DNA of 51,348 nt from an uncultured Collinsella sp. (GTDB taxonomy: Bacteria; Actinomycetota; Coriobacteriia; Coriobacteriales; Coriobacteriaceae): assembly GCA_900541855.1 (NCBI GenBank), contig UQLD01000017.1, positions 1 to 51,348 of the forward strand, read 5' to 3'. Made by a program: the position numbers and the translations under genes. Position 1 is the stretch's first letter; every line of letters starts with the position of its first letter. The notes beneath the pieces are model-generated. The model made no database searches and had not been told where the DNA came from. It was given only the letters and a program-made list of their open reading frames with translations. Of the stretch, positions 1 to 8,190 are shown piece by piece.

Positions 1-55
1 TATAGCCGTGCAACGGAAAAGAGCCGCCCTTTCGGACGACTCAAACTGTAATGGG
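1..55. repeat. Window-terminal repeat, left copy
   Basis: These 55 bases are the exact reverse complement of bases 51294-51348; the match stops at base 56. The segment carries the terminator hairpin that follows the IS110 transposase at the right end. An identical stretch of exactly 55 bases at both ends is what a de Bruijn assembler leaves when a contig stops at a repeat, so this is probably a shared k-mer and not a biological terminal inverted repeat. Confidence 0.85.
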
Positions 56-96
56 GATTTAATAATCATTAGGTACTCAATGATTATTAAATCCCC
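53..96. repeat. Perfect 18-bp palindrome at the repeat border
   Basis: The arms GGGGATTTAATAATCATT (53-70) and its exact reverse complement (79-96) are separated by the 8-base loop AGGTACTC. The palindrome starts within the last three bases of the window-terminal repeat. It is AT-rich, unlike the surroundings. It has no U-tract typical of a terminator and no gene next to it. It may be an element end or the target of the repeat. Confidence 0.7.
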
Positions 97-144
97 GTCC
101 CAGAAAAATCATCCACACCGTCCCAAAAAGACTGACTTGGCACC

Positions 145-309
145 GCGCCACGAAAACGGACCATCTACTACGTTCGACCGGCATGGGTCGACTATACAGG
201 TGTTTTTAGAAAATCGGCAAGCCGTCTACCTGCGGTTTTAATTTCGCGAATTTCGGAATGATTGAGGGTAGTCGACTGAATGTAGTAGATAGGCCCCTTT
301 CGTGGCGAC
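145..309. repeat. Diverged inverted repeat pair, non-coding
   Basis: The left unit at about 145-179 (GCCACGAAAACGG, then CATCTACTACGTTCGAC) recurs inverted at about 271-309 (GTCGACTGAATGTAGTAGAT, then a CTTTCGTGGC block). Both arms share GCCACGAAA and ATCTACTAC in the same order. The 90 bases between hold no convincing coding sequence. This fits a decayed short mobile or MITE-like unit. Apart from this pair and the flanking palindromes, nothing else is seen in the gene-free stretch 1-451. Confidence 0.5.
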
Positions 310-357
310 CGGCCCGATTCAAGGCTCAAGATGGCCAGCTTCGGCTGGCCATCCTCA

Positions 358-425
358 AAGTTGCGGTGGAATAGTTCCTGGAAGAGGCATCTAAACCGGA
401 AAACAGGAACTATTTCACCGCAACT
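358..425. repeat. GTTGCGGTGAAATA palindrome, copy 1
   Basis: The arms GTTGCGGTGGAATAGTTCCT and CAGGAACTATTTCACCGCAA form a ~22-bp stem with one mismatch around a 23-base loop. This is the first of four copies (also 22889-22957, 24172-24238, 41278-41348). The inner core GTTCCT differs from the other copies but changes on both arms. It lies just downstream of the selB stop and could end that transcript, although no U-tract follows. Confidence 0.8.
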
Positions 426-451
426 GAAGGGGGCGGGGCGGTATGACCGGT

Positions 452-2419
452 CTAGCGCAGGGAGCGCAGGCCGCCGGCATCCTTGTCGAGCACCGTAAAG
501 CGCACGGCATCCAGGTGCTCCAAGATGCTGATGGCGCGTTTGCGCGACACGCCCAGGGCCTCGCGCAGCACGCTCGTGGTGGCAGCGCCGCCGGCTGCCT
601 CAATGGCGGCGGCGACGAGCTCACGCGCATGGGCCTCGGCGGCAGCGGACAGGGCAACGTCGCGCTCGACCTTAACGATCGAACGGTTAAGCGAAAGCTC
701 GCGCAGGGCACGCGTCATGGTGTCGCGGCCGAGCTGCAGCTGTTCGCCCACCTCGGGAAGCGCCGGTGCATCCAGGCCGGCCTCGTCAAGCAGCGCGACG
801 ATCTGCTCGCAAGCCTCTCGCACCACACGTGCCGCCGCGGCGGCCGAATGCGGATCGAATACCTCGGCGCCCTCGGCGGCGCACACGCCACGCGAGCAGC
901 CCTCGGCAATCAGAGCCGCGGCAACGGCTTCATCAGCGGCAGGCCACGCAGCATGGGCAACGGCGCCGGGCGTAAAGCCCGTCTCCTTGGGAGCCGCCGC
1001 ATGCATGGCTGACAGGGTAGCCGCCAGTGCATCCATCGCGGCGTCGAGCACGGAAGCATCTGCATACAGCGAGCCATCCGAGCCAGCAAGCGCGCGAGCA
1101 GCGCCCCTCGCCACCAACTCGCGCAACGCCGCCTCAGCCTCACCGGCAACAAGATCGAGCGCCGCGGTAACATCGGCAGCCGCAACCGGCAGCGCTTGCA
1201 GCGCCAGCCACGCATCCACAGCGCCCTCAACATCTCCGGCCTCGAGCGCCGCATACAGCGCACGCTCCCCTTCGGCAAGCTCGCGAGAGCGACGGCAGCG
1301 AGAAAGCAGCACGCGCCCGCCGCCAATAAGCATCACGGGCGAATAGGACAGCACCACGGCATGATCCCCGGCACGTAGCGGCAGCGAGTTATCCAAGCGC
1401 ACCTGAACAATACGGGTTTCGCCCACCGCCATGGGGGCCTCGCCCTCCATGAACATGATGCGACCGACGACCTCGGCCGTACCCGCCATCACGTGCACAC
1501 GCGCACCCGACTCGAGAACACGCGGCTTGGCTCCCTCGCGACCCAAATACGTAAACGTCATCATAAAGCGCATCGTCTGGCCAAAGCGACCCTCCACGCC
1601 GAGCATCTCACCGCGATCGAGCGCAGCAACGCCGTCACCAACCAGGTTGAGCGCCACACGCTGACCGGGCAGCGCCCGTTGCGTGTCGCCATGCACTTGG
1701 ATCCCGCGTACGCGGCAGGCCGTGCGCGACGGCAGCGCGACGAGCTCATCGCCCACCGCAACCGGCGCATCATGCAGCGTTCCCGTCACGACGGTGCCGG
1801 CACCCTTGATCGTAAAGCAGCGGTCGATGGGCAGACGCGGTGCGGCATCGGTGAGCTCGGCACGGGCTCGGCAGGCACCCCAGCAAGCGGCAACCTGCTC
1901 GTCGAGCGCAGCCAGCAGGTCATCGATTCCCGCGCCGGTCTTGGACGACACAGGCACCATCGGCGCGTCCGCAAACACGGTATCCGAAAGAAAATCGTCC
2001 ACGTCGAGCTCGGCCAGCTCAATCATTTCGCTATCGGCCAGGTCGCACATCGTCAGCGCGACCACCATATGCGTGACGCCCAGCAGCTCCAGCACATGCA
2101 CGTGCTCGCGGGTCTGCGGCATAACGCCCTCGACGGCCGAAACCACCAGCACGGCCACGTCGATACCCGTGGCGCCCTGCACCATGGCGCGCAAGTAATG
2201 CGCGTGGCCCGGCACGTCGACCAGGCCAACGATCTTGCCACTCGGCAGCGCCAGCTCGCCAAAGCCCAGCTCCACGGTCATACCGCGACGGCGCTCAACC
2301 TCCAGACGGTCGGGATTCTTGCCGGTCAGAGCCTCAATCAGTGCCGACTTACCGTGGTCGACGTGGCCCGCCGTGCCAACGATAACGGGACACTCCACCA
2401 GCGCCTGAACCTCACTCAT
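452..2419 (-). CDS. selB: Selenocysteine-specific elongation factor SelB
   Basis: SelB is the GTPase that carries selenocysteinyl-tRNA to UGA codons marked by a SECIS hairpin. The 655-residue product begins with the G1 loop GHVDHGKS (about residue 18). This is followed by the RRRGMTVELGF switch region, G3 DVPGH and a G4-position motif TMCD, where the usual lysine of NKxD/TKxD is methionine. EF-Tu-like beta-barrel domains and a C-terminal winged-helix region for RNA binding follow, and the length fits the family. The start at 2419 gives an ATGA overlap with the selA stop, so the two are translationally coupled; an upstream in-frame start at 2443 is less likely. It is the last gene of a run that includes its client fdhF. 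Function is confident; the G4 change is unusual. Confidence 0.95.
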   Translation of the reverse strand: MSEVQALVECPVIVGTAGHVDHGKSALIEALTGKNPDRLEVERRRGMTVELGFGELALPSGKIVGLVDVPGHAHYLRAMVQGATGIDVAVLVVSAVEGVMPQTREHVHVLELLGVTHMVVALTMCDLADSEMIELAELDVDDFLSDTVFADAPMVPVSSKTGAGIDDLLAALDEQVAACWGACRARAELTDAAPRLPIDRCFTIKGAGTVVTGTLHDAPVAVGDELVALPSRTACRVRGIQVHGDTQRALPGQRVALNLVGDGVAALDRGEMLGVEGRFGQTMRFMMTFTYLGREGAKPRVLESGARVHVMAGTAEVVGRIMFMEGEAPMAVGETRIVQVRLDNSLPLRAGDHAVVLSYSPVMLIGGGRVLLSRCRRSRELAEGERALYAALEAGDVEGAVDAWLALQALPVAAADVTAALDLVAGEAEAALRELVARGAARALAGSDGSLYADASVLDAAMDALAATLSAMHAAAPKETGFTPGAVAHAAWPAADEAVAAALIAEGCSRGVCAAEGAEVFDPHSAAAAARVVREACEQIVALLDEAGLDAPALPEVGEQLQLGRDTMTRALRELSLNRSIVKVERDVALSAAAEAHARELVAAAIEAAGGAATTSVLREALGVSRKRAISILEHLDAVRFTVLDKDAGGLRSLR

Positions 2420-3873
2420 CGTGCAACCGCCTTCTCGACGCACGTTACGAGCGTCGATGCCGCCGTCTCGATATCGCGGTCGCCCACGAGCGTGCGCACA
2501 TCAAATAGGATGCGATCGTGCGAAGTGCGCGTAACGACCGGCGTGTCGAGATCTTGGACGAGCGAGCGCTTGAGCGCGTCGACGGACAGGCGCCCGTCGA
2601 CCGGGCAGACGGCCACGCACATCGTGGGCAGCTCGACGGTAGGCAGCGAGCCGCCGCCGGGAGTCGACGACTCCTCGACGATCTCCACCTGAACGGCGCA
2701 CGGGCAACCCGCCTTATCGAGGCCCGCCACCATCAGATCGCGCAACTTGCGTGCGCGACGCTCCAGATGGGCCTGCGGAAGCGTGAGCATATTGAGCACC
2801 GGTACCTCGCGATGGGCCACATCCGCCCCATCCATGTAAATGCGCAGCGTGCCCACGAGCGCCGCCAGCGCGAGCTTGTCCGGGCGCAGGGCACGCATAA
2901 GCGGATGCGACCCGCAAGCCTGGACCAGATCGCGACGACCCATGATGATGCCCGCCTGTGCTGCACCGAGCAGTTTATCGCCCGAGCACGACACCAGATC
3001 GAGCCCCGCCGAAACCGAAGCCGGCGTGGTTTCTTCGCCGCCGCGCACCAAGATATCGTCGGGCAACAGCGCGCCCGAGCCCTGGTCCTCGTAGAACAGC
3101 AGGCCATGCTTGTGAGCAAGCGCCGCAAGCTCTCGAGAGCCCACCTCCTCGTGAAAGCCCTCGATGCGATAGTTGGAAGGATGGACCTTAAGGATCATCG
3201 CCGTATCGGGCGTGATGGCTTGCTCATAATCTGTCAGGTGCGTGCGGTTGGTAGCGCCGACCTCGACGAGTTTGGCGCCCGAAGCCGCCATGACATCGGG
3301 AATGCGAAAGCTGCCGCCGATCTCGACAAGCTCGCCGCGGCTGACGATGACCTCCTTGCCTGCGGCATGGGTCGCCAGCACCAGCAGCACCGCGGCGGCG
3401 TTGTTGTTGACCACAAGCGCGTCCTCGGCACCGGTGAGAGAGCGAATCAGCTGTGCAGCGTGCTCCTTGCGCGACCCGCGCGAGCAGGTGTCCACGCTGT
3501 ACTCGAGCGTGCTGTACCCGCGCGCAACCTCGGCCACGGCCTTGGCCGCCGACTCCGCGAGCGGGGCGCGGCCCAAGTTGGTATGGATAACCACACCCGT
3601 GGCGTTGACGGCGGGACGCAGGCTTGGCAGCGCGGAGCGATGCGCACGCCACTCGATGGCCGAAGCCAGATCGCGCTTAGAGCGCGGGGCGGCGCCGGCG
3701 CGAATGGCGGCGCGCTCCTCGTCGAGCTCGGCCGTGACGGCGGCATGCACCACCGCGTCGCAGGTCTCCCCCGCCGCCTTCACCACCGGCCACTCGGCAA
3801 GCAGCTCGTTGACGGAGGGAATGGCGCGCAAGCGGGCGCGCACCTCATCGGACATGTTCTGGCTATCGCTCAT
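2416..3873 (-). CDS. selA: L-seryl-tRNA(Sec) selenium transferase SelA
   Basis: SelA is a PLP enzyme that converts seryl-tRNA(Sec) to selenocysteinyl-tRNA(Sec) using selenophosphate. The 485-residue product matches the bacterial family length. An N-terminal helical tRNA-binding domain comes first. It is followed by the conserved NATGVVIHTNLGRAPL segment (about 90-105), the VNNNAAAVLL block and the PLP lysine in SGDKLLGAAQAG (Lys300). It overlaps selB by four bases. A promoter-like sequence lies 50-75 bases upstream, so selAB may have its own transcript in addition to read-through from the formate genes. No tRNA(Sec) gene (selC) was recognised in the window; it must lie elsewhere. Confidence 0.96.
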   Translation of the reverse strand: MSDSQNMSDEVRARLRAIPSVNELLAEWPVVKAAGETCDAVVHAAVTAELDEERAAIRAGAAPRSKRDLASAIEWRAHRSALPSLRPAVNATGVVIHTNLGRAPLAESAAKAVAEVARGYSTLEYSVDTCSRGSRKEHAAQLIRSLTGAEDALVVNNNAAAVLLVLATHAAGKEVIVSRGELVEIGGSFRIPDVMAASGAKLVEVGATNRTHLTDYEQAITPDTAMILKVHPSNYRIEGFHEEVGSRELAALAHKHGLLFYEDQGSGALLPDDILVRGGEETTPASVSAGLDLVSCSGDKLLGAAQAGIIMGRRDLVQACGSHPLMRALRPDKLALAALVGTLRIYMDGADVAHREVPVLNMLTLPQAHLERRARKLRDLMVAGLDKAGCPCAVQVEIVEESSTPGGGSLPTVELPTMCVAVCPVDGRLSVDALKRSLVQDLDTPVVTRTSHDRILFDVRTLVGDRDIETAASTLVTCVEKAVAR

Positions 3874-3919
3874 GTGCGGCCTTTCAAAACCAAAGGTGAA
3901 TCAATCGTTCGAACGTCAA

Positions 3920-3949
3920 ACTATCAGCCAATTCGATCGGCTGAGTCAA
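3920..3949 (-). promoter_or_regulatory. Possible selAB promoter
   Basis: Read on the minus strand, TTGACT (3944-3949) is followed after 18 bases by GATAGT (3920-3925), a sigma-70-like pair about 45 bases before the selA start. It is immediately downstream of the stop codon of the oxidoreductase gene. The match is moderate. Confidence 0.4.
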
Positions 3950-6067
3950 TCAATCGTTATTATCCTCGTGCTCCGTGATCTTTTCCACGCGAACGGCGTT
4001 TTCCTGGGTGAGCGCGGCACCCGTCAACGGGTCCCAGCGCAGCGGTGTGTGGTCGAGCGGCCCGACGCCCAGGGCCTGAGCGCCACCGGCATCGGCGTCA
4101 AACGAACGCCCACCGGGGGCGGCCGAGGTGAAGATGCACGCCGGATGCAGATACGGCGTCGTCTCCACGCGCACGCGGTCGCGGCCCATGTCGCTCACAA
4201 GCTCGACGACCTCACCATCGGCGATACCCATGCGAGGGGCGACATCGGCATTCATCTGCACGGCATCCAGGTCCGACCCAGCCTCGGCGGCACCGGCCGC
4301 CGCGAGTCTGCGCGAGGTATGTGACTCAAAGGGTCGATTGCCGCTAATGAGGCGAAACATCCCCGGGCTGGGCTCCACCATCGGCGCAATCCAGCCTGGC
4401 ACGCGCCCCAGGCCGGCTCGCTCCCATACGTCACTTGCCAGCGCAATCTTGCCGCCGGCGAGCGGAATCACCGGCTCGCCCGTGCGCGTCGGCAGCGCCA
4501 CGCCGGTGTCGGCCCAGCCGTGCTCCTTGAACTCGTCCAGATCGATCCCAAAAGGCGCCACCTGGGCAGCCGCCAGATCGTCAGACGTAAACTGGAAGTA
4601 CTCGCCCACGCCACACGCCTGCGCCAGACCGGTAAAAATCTCCCGACCGGGACGCGTGTCGTCATGCTGCACAGGCAGCACGGCGTTGCGGTAGAACACG
4701 CGCGCATCGTTAGCGCCCACGACCGTGCCTACACCGCGGTCGGCCTCCAGATACGTCACGTCGGGCAGCACGAAGTCGGAAGCGCGCGCCGTCTCGGACC
4801 AGCGAATGTCAATCGTCACGAGCAAGTCGAGCTGCTGCAAAATACCCAACCAAGCCTGTGCATTGCCATAGCCCGCACCAGGGTTACTGGCATAGACGAT
4901 GAGCCCACGCAAATCGCCGGCAAGAATCGACTGACCGATGGTCGTGCACAGGCCGCGCACCGAATCGACCAGTGGATAACGCTCGGACCCCAGCTTGGGC
5001 CTGCGCGGCACCGGCGGCGTCGCAAAGCGTGCGGGATCGAGATCGCCCAACACAAGCGGCGTGGGCGGATTGAGCGCACCGCCCTCATGCCCGATGCAGC
5101 CCAGCAGCACATCGACCAAGCAAATAGCGCGCGCGGTCTGGGTGCTATTGGCATACGCGATACCGATGCCGCCATGAAAGCCCGCATCCACCACGGCGGC
5201 AGGCGCGGCGGCAGCTAGATCGCGCGCCGTGGCGACAATCTCTGCGGCCGGCACGTCGCACATCGACTCGGCCCACTCGGGCGTCCAAGCACGGGCCGCC
5301 TGCGCCAGCTCGTCAAAACCCGTGGTATAGCGATCCACGAACTCGTGGTCGTACAAGTCCTCGGCAATCAGCACGTGGGCGATGCCCAGCAGCAAGGCCA
5401 GGTCACAGCCCGGGCGCACGCGCAGCCAGCGATCGGCAATAGCAGCCGAGCCGCTGCGCCGGGGGTCGACCACGATGATCTTCGCCCCGCGCCGGCGCGC
5501 ATCGTTGAGCGCATCGACGGCCCCCATCGTCGACGAATCGACGATGGAACGCCCCAGGTACATGATGCAATCGGTATGCGCCAGATCGGAGGCGGGACTA
5601 TAGCCCAGGCTGTGCTCCCAACCGGTAAGTCGGCTTACCTCGCAGGCGCCATCGGCACCGTACACGTTAGGCGAGCCCAGCGCATGCATAAGGCGATAGG
5701 CCCAGTAGCGATCGAACGAGGGAACGCCGAGCGTCATGCCCAGCGCACGAGCCCCATGCTCGTCAACAATCCCCAAAAGACGATCGGCAATCTGGGCAAA
5801 CGCCTCGTCCCACGAAATCACATCGAACCCCGAGCCATCAGCTCGTCGGCGCATGGGGTGCAAAATCCGGTCGCGCTCGTCAAACGGCATTGCCAGGCGA
5901 TGGCGCCCGCGGGCGCACAGGGCACGCGCCGCGCACGGATGTCCCGGCACCGGCAACTCGGCCACCACGTGACCGTCCTCAACGCGTGCCGCAAAGGCGC
6001 AATCGGCATAGCATCCCCCGCATGTCGTCACCACGGAGCGACCGTCATGCATAGTTCTCGATGCCAT
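3950..6067 (-). CDS. Molybdopterin-dependent oxidoreductase, orphan catalytic subunit
   Basis: This 705-residue protein belongs to the DMSO-reductase/formate dehydrogenase superfamily. It starts with a [4Fe-4S] motif, Cys16-x2-Cys19-x3-Cys23 and Cys51 (CARG). Next come the ISWDEAF segment, the region holding the presumed Mo ligand Cys142 (GADGACEVSRLTG), the VVDPRRSGSA cofactor-binding loop and a C-terminal molydopterin-dinucleotide domain. No twin-arginine or Sec signal is visible, so it is probably cytoplasmic. The Mo ligand is a cysteine codon, not UGA, so it is not a second selenoprotein. No iron-sulfur or membrane partner gene is adjacent. It sits between the formate channel and selA, and its substrate is unknown; formate or a sulfur/nitrogen oxyanion is possible. 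The start ATG is preceded by AAGGA. Confidence 0.85.
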   Translation of the reverse strand: MASRTMHDGRSVVTTCGGCYADCAFAARVEDGHVVAELPVPGHPCAARALCARGRHRLAMPFDERDRILHPMRRRADGSGFDVISWDEAFAQIADRLLGIVDEHGARALGMTLGVPSFDRYWAYRLMHALGSPNVYGADGACEVSRLTGWEHSLGYSPASDLAHTDCIMYLGRSIVDSSTMGAVDALNDARRRGAKIIVVDPRRSGSAAIADRWLRVRPGCDLALLLGIAHVLIAEDLYDHEFVDRYTTGFDELAQAARAWTPEWAESMCDVPAAEIVATARDLAAAAPAAVVDAGFHGGIGIAYANSTQTARAICLVDVLLGCIGHEGGALNPPTPLVLGDLDPARFATPPVPRRPKLGSERYPLVDSVRGLCTTIGQSILAGDLRGLIVYASNPGAGYGNAQAWLGILQQLDLLVTIDIRWSETARASDFVLPDVTYLEADRGVGTVVGANDARVFYRNAVLPVQHDDTRPGREIFTGLAQACGVGEYFQFTSDDLAAAQVAPFGIDLDEFKEHGWADTGVALPTRTGEPVIPLAGGKIALASDVWERAGLGRVPGWIAPMVEPSPGMFRLISGNRPFESHTSRRLAAAGAAEAGSDLDAVQMNADVAPRMGIADGEVVELVSDMGRDRVRVETTPYLHPACIFTSAAPGGRSFDADAGGAQALGVGPLDHTPLRWDPLTGAALTQENAVRVEKITEHEDNND

Positions 6068-6174
6068 CTCGATTATTCCTTCCAGCTCAGGGGCTCAACC
6101 CCACCGCACCACAGCTCTGCCACCAGCTGCCGCGACGCAAAGCCCGCAGCATCTACCGCAGCAAGACACGAAGA

Positions 6175-6206
6175 GCCTCCCAAAAGGCAAACGCCCCTCG
6201 GGAGGC
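6175..6206 (-). terminator. Probable terminator after the formate channel gene
   Basis: GCCTCCC (6175-6181) and GGGAGGC (6200-6206) pair into a 7-bp stem about 20 bases beyond the channel gene on the minus strand. Only a weak TCTTC run follows. It may attenuate transcription between the hydrogenlyase operon and the oxidoreductase gene. Confidence 0.45.
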
Positions 6207-6226
6207 CCGTACGTCATTTCGGCTTA

Positions 6227-7066
6227 TTACGCCTGGGACTTCTTGGCGTAGATAAACCAGTAGCCGAGCGCGACCAGAACCGCGCCGCCCACGATGTTGC
6301 CCAGCGTGGCGGCGGACAGGTTAAACGCAATGCCCGCGACGTTGAGTGCATCGGCGCCGGCAACCTCGGCACCATAGCCGCACGCGTGCATCACGGCACC
6401 CATGGGCAAAAAGTACATGTTGGCGACGCAGTGCTCAAAACCGCAGGCCACAAAGGCGGCGATGGGCAGCAGAATGCCCACAACCTTATCGACCACGGTC
6501 TTGCCGGCGGTACCGATCCACACGGCCAGGCACACAAAGATGTTGCACAGGATGCCGCGGAAGAAGATCGTCACCCAGTCGATCGTCACCTTGCCGGCGG
6601 CGACGCTTACCATGGAATTGGCGACCGCCTCGCCGTTGAGCTTGTAAATGCCGGCCATGTACACCAAAAAGACGATGAACAAGGCACCGACAAAGTTACC
6701 GACCCATACGACGACCCATGCCTTGAGCATCTGAGCCAGGGTGATCTTTTTGCTCTTGAGCGCGCAGACCATAAGCGAGTTGCCGGTGAACAGCTCGGCG
6801 CCACACACCAGCACCAGCACCAGGCCCAGGCAAAAGCACAGGCCGCCCACGACGCGCTGGGCGCCCCAGCCCAGCGTGCTATCGCTCAAAAACACGGTAA
6901 AGAACAGACCGCCGAAGGCGATAAACGCGCCGGCGAACATTGCCAACAGAAAGGCCTTAGCGACCGGCAGGTTAGCCTTGGTCACGCCGGCGGCCTCGGT
7001 CTTGGCCTCGATCGCGGCGGGCGCCAGGCAATCGGGAGCGGGGAACTCCGCCTTGGAATCTGCCAT
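6227..7066 (-). CDS. focA: Formate/nitrite transporter family channel (FocA/FocB-like)
   Basis: This pentameric FNT channel moves formate across the cytoplasmic membrane. The 279-residue product has six hydrophobic segments. FNT signatures include the AFLLAMFAGAFIAFGGLFF segment near residue 40, the GAELFTGNSLM region and the GxEHCVANMYF motif (FEHCVANMYFLP), which holds the conserved gating histidine. The start at 7066 is preceded by AGGAAAG; an in-frame ATG at 7099 is less likely. It directly follows the hydrogenase maturation genes, as focB follows hyf in Escherichia coli, so its likely job is to import formate for FdhF. Nitrite or hydrosulfide selectivity cannot be excluded from sequence alone. 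Confidence 0.93.
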   Translation of the reverse strand: MADSKAEFPAPDCLAPAAIEAKTEAAGVTKANLPVAKAFLLAMFAGAFIAFGGLFFTVFLSDSTLGWGAQRVVGGLCFCLGLVLVLVCGAELFTGNSLMVCALKSKKITLAQMLKAWVVVWVGNFVGALFIVFLVYMAGIYKLNGEAVANSMVSVAAGKVTIDWVTIFFRGILCNIFVCLAVWIGTAGKTVVDKVVGILLPIAAFVACGFEHCVANMYFLPMGAVMHACGYGAEVAGADALNVAGIAFNLSAATLGNIVGGAVLVALGYWFIYAKKSQA

Positions 7067-7105
7067 GTCAATCACTTCTTTCCTAATCAGCAGGGGCAAG
7101 CGCTG

Positions 7106-7609
7106 TTACAGCTCCTGCCCCAAGCGGACAAAGTGGGAAAAGTCGTTGGCGGCCACGGCGTCGTACACGGCGTCGACGGCCTCAAAGACCTCCGGGGACA
7201 TGGGGTTATAGAACTCCGTATCGCCCGGCTGAATCCCTATGAAGACGATATCTTCGCACGATTGCTCAATCTCTTCGATCAGAATCGACAAGGGAAGCGA
7301 ATGCGTGGTGAACATCGACTTGCGGGCCACGTCACGTTTGTCGAGCAAGCGGATGGCGCCAACGAGCAGCGCCATGTCGGCGGCATCGACCAAAACCAAA
7401 CGCGGCGGACGCTCGCGCTTGACCTCGATGATGTCATCCTCGGGCGTTTGCCCGCCGTCGATGGTGTACCAACCGGCGATGGGCGCGTCCTCCATCTTTT
7501 TGGAGAGCACGGGGCCGGCGGCATCGTCGGCACGCAGCACGCTTCCCGCCGTGAGCACGATACCCGCAAACGGGGCGCCGTTCACACGGCCATCCACAAC
7601 GCGACCCAT
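7106..7609 (-). CDS. hycI: Hydrogenase maturation endopeptidase HycI
   Basis: HycI removes the C-terminal tail of the hydrogenase large subunit once nickel is in place. The 167-residue product shows the family pattern: GSVLRADDAAGP near the start (usual form GNxLxxDDGxG, with the metal-sensing acidic residues), IDGGQTPED, LVDAADM and FIGIQPGD. Its start codon shares one base with the hycH-like stop (TAATG), so the two are coupled. The expected substrate is the HyfG product encoded four genes upstream, which keeps a cleavable tail after CTDR. Confidence 0.9.
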   Translation of the reverse strand: MGRVVDGRVNGAPFAGIVLTAGSVLRADDAAGPVLSKKMEDAPIAGWYTIDGGQTPEDDIIEVKRERPPRLVLVDAADMALLVGAIRLLDKRDVARKSMFTTHSLPLSILIEEIEQSCEDIVFIGIQPGDTEFYNPMSPEVFEAVDAVYDAVAANDFSHFVRLGQEL

Positions 7610-8190
7610 TACTGCAACCTTCCCGTCAGATACACGCCCGACACATCGCGCACGCGCTCAACCAGATCGCGAAACTTCATTAAGAACGCGACCTGCTGGG
7701 CATGCAGGCCAAAGTCGTTATCGAACACCGAGATGCCGGCCTTGGCCGACCCGCGAAAACCGCGCTCGTCGAGCAGCGCATCGCAGGCCTCGAGCAGTGA
7801 CGGCACCGCCGCCTTGTCGAGCTGGCACTCACCAAAGGAGCGGATGGCCTCGAACTTGGTTTTGGCCTCCCCCTCCGGCAGCGCGTCGACGAGCGAATAG
7901 AACACGTCCACCGACACCGACAGGCGCGGCTCAAAGCAGTCGAGCACGCCGGTGTGGTGGCCCACGGCGAGCGTGTAGTACAGCACGTCGCAGGCCTCCT
8001 GGGGAACGTCTTCCTCGGTCTCCACAAACTTGCGCGTGAGCTCATAGAAGACCACCTGGTCGGGCGCATGACCCAGGCAGGGGTCGGCGACGCCCTCGGC
8101 GGCCTCGTCGCTTGCGCGCGAGGCGTCGCCAAAGGAGCCGCCGAGCATTCCGGGGCCCGCAAAGTAACCAGAGCGGTCCGTGAGCTCCAT
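7609..8190 (-). CDS. hycH: Formate hydrogenlyase maturation protein, HycH/HyfJ family
   Basis: HycH-type proteins help maturation of the formate hydrogenlyase large subunit; the biochemical role is poorly defined. The 193-residue protein carries the family core VVFYELTRKFVETEEDVPQE, then CDVLYYTLAVGHHTGVLDC, very close to E. coli HycH. Compared with that protein it has an extra N-terminal stretch of about 45 residues rich in Gly, Ala and Asp. It begins directly at the end of hyfI and overlaps hycI by one base. The position matches hyfJ in the hyf operon. Confidence 0.9.
   Translation of the reverse strand: MELTDRSGYFAGPGMLGGSFGDASRASDEAAEGVADPCLGHAPDQVVFYELTRKFVETEEDVPQEACDVLYYTLAVGHHTGVLDCFEPRLSVSVDVFYSLVDALPEGEAKTKFEAIRSFGECQLDKAAVPSLLEACDALLDERGFRGSAKAGISVFDNDFGLHAQQVAFLMKFRDLVERVRDVSGVYLTGRLQ

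Noticed and set aside
5345..7900. Long open frame of 851 codons on the plus strand
   Set aside because: It is antisense to the oxidoreductase, channel and maturation genes, has no family resemblance, and is a by-product of the GC-rich codon pattern. The same applies to other long plus-strand frames at 1.5-4, 9.5-20 and 42-45 kb.
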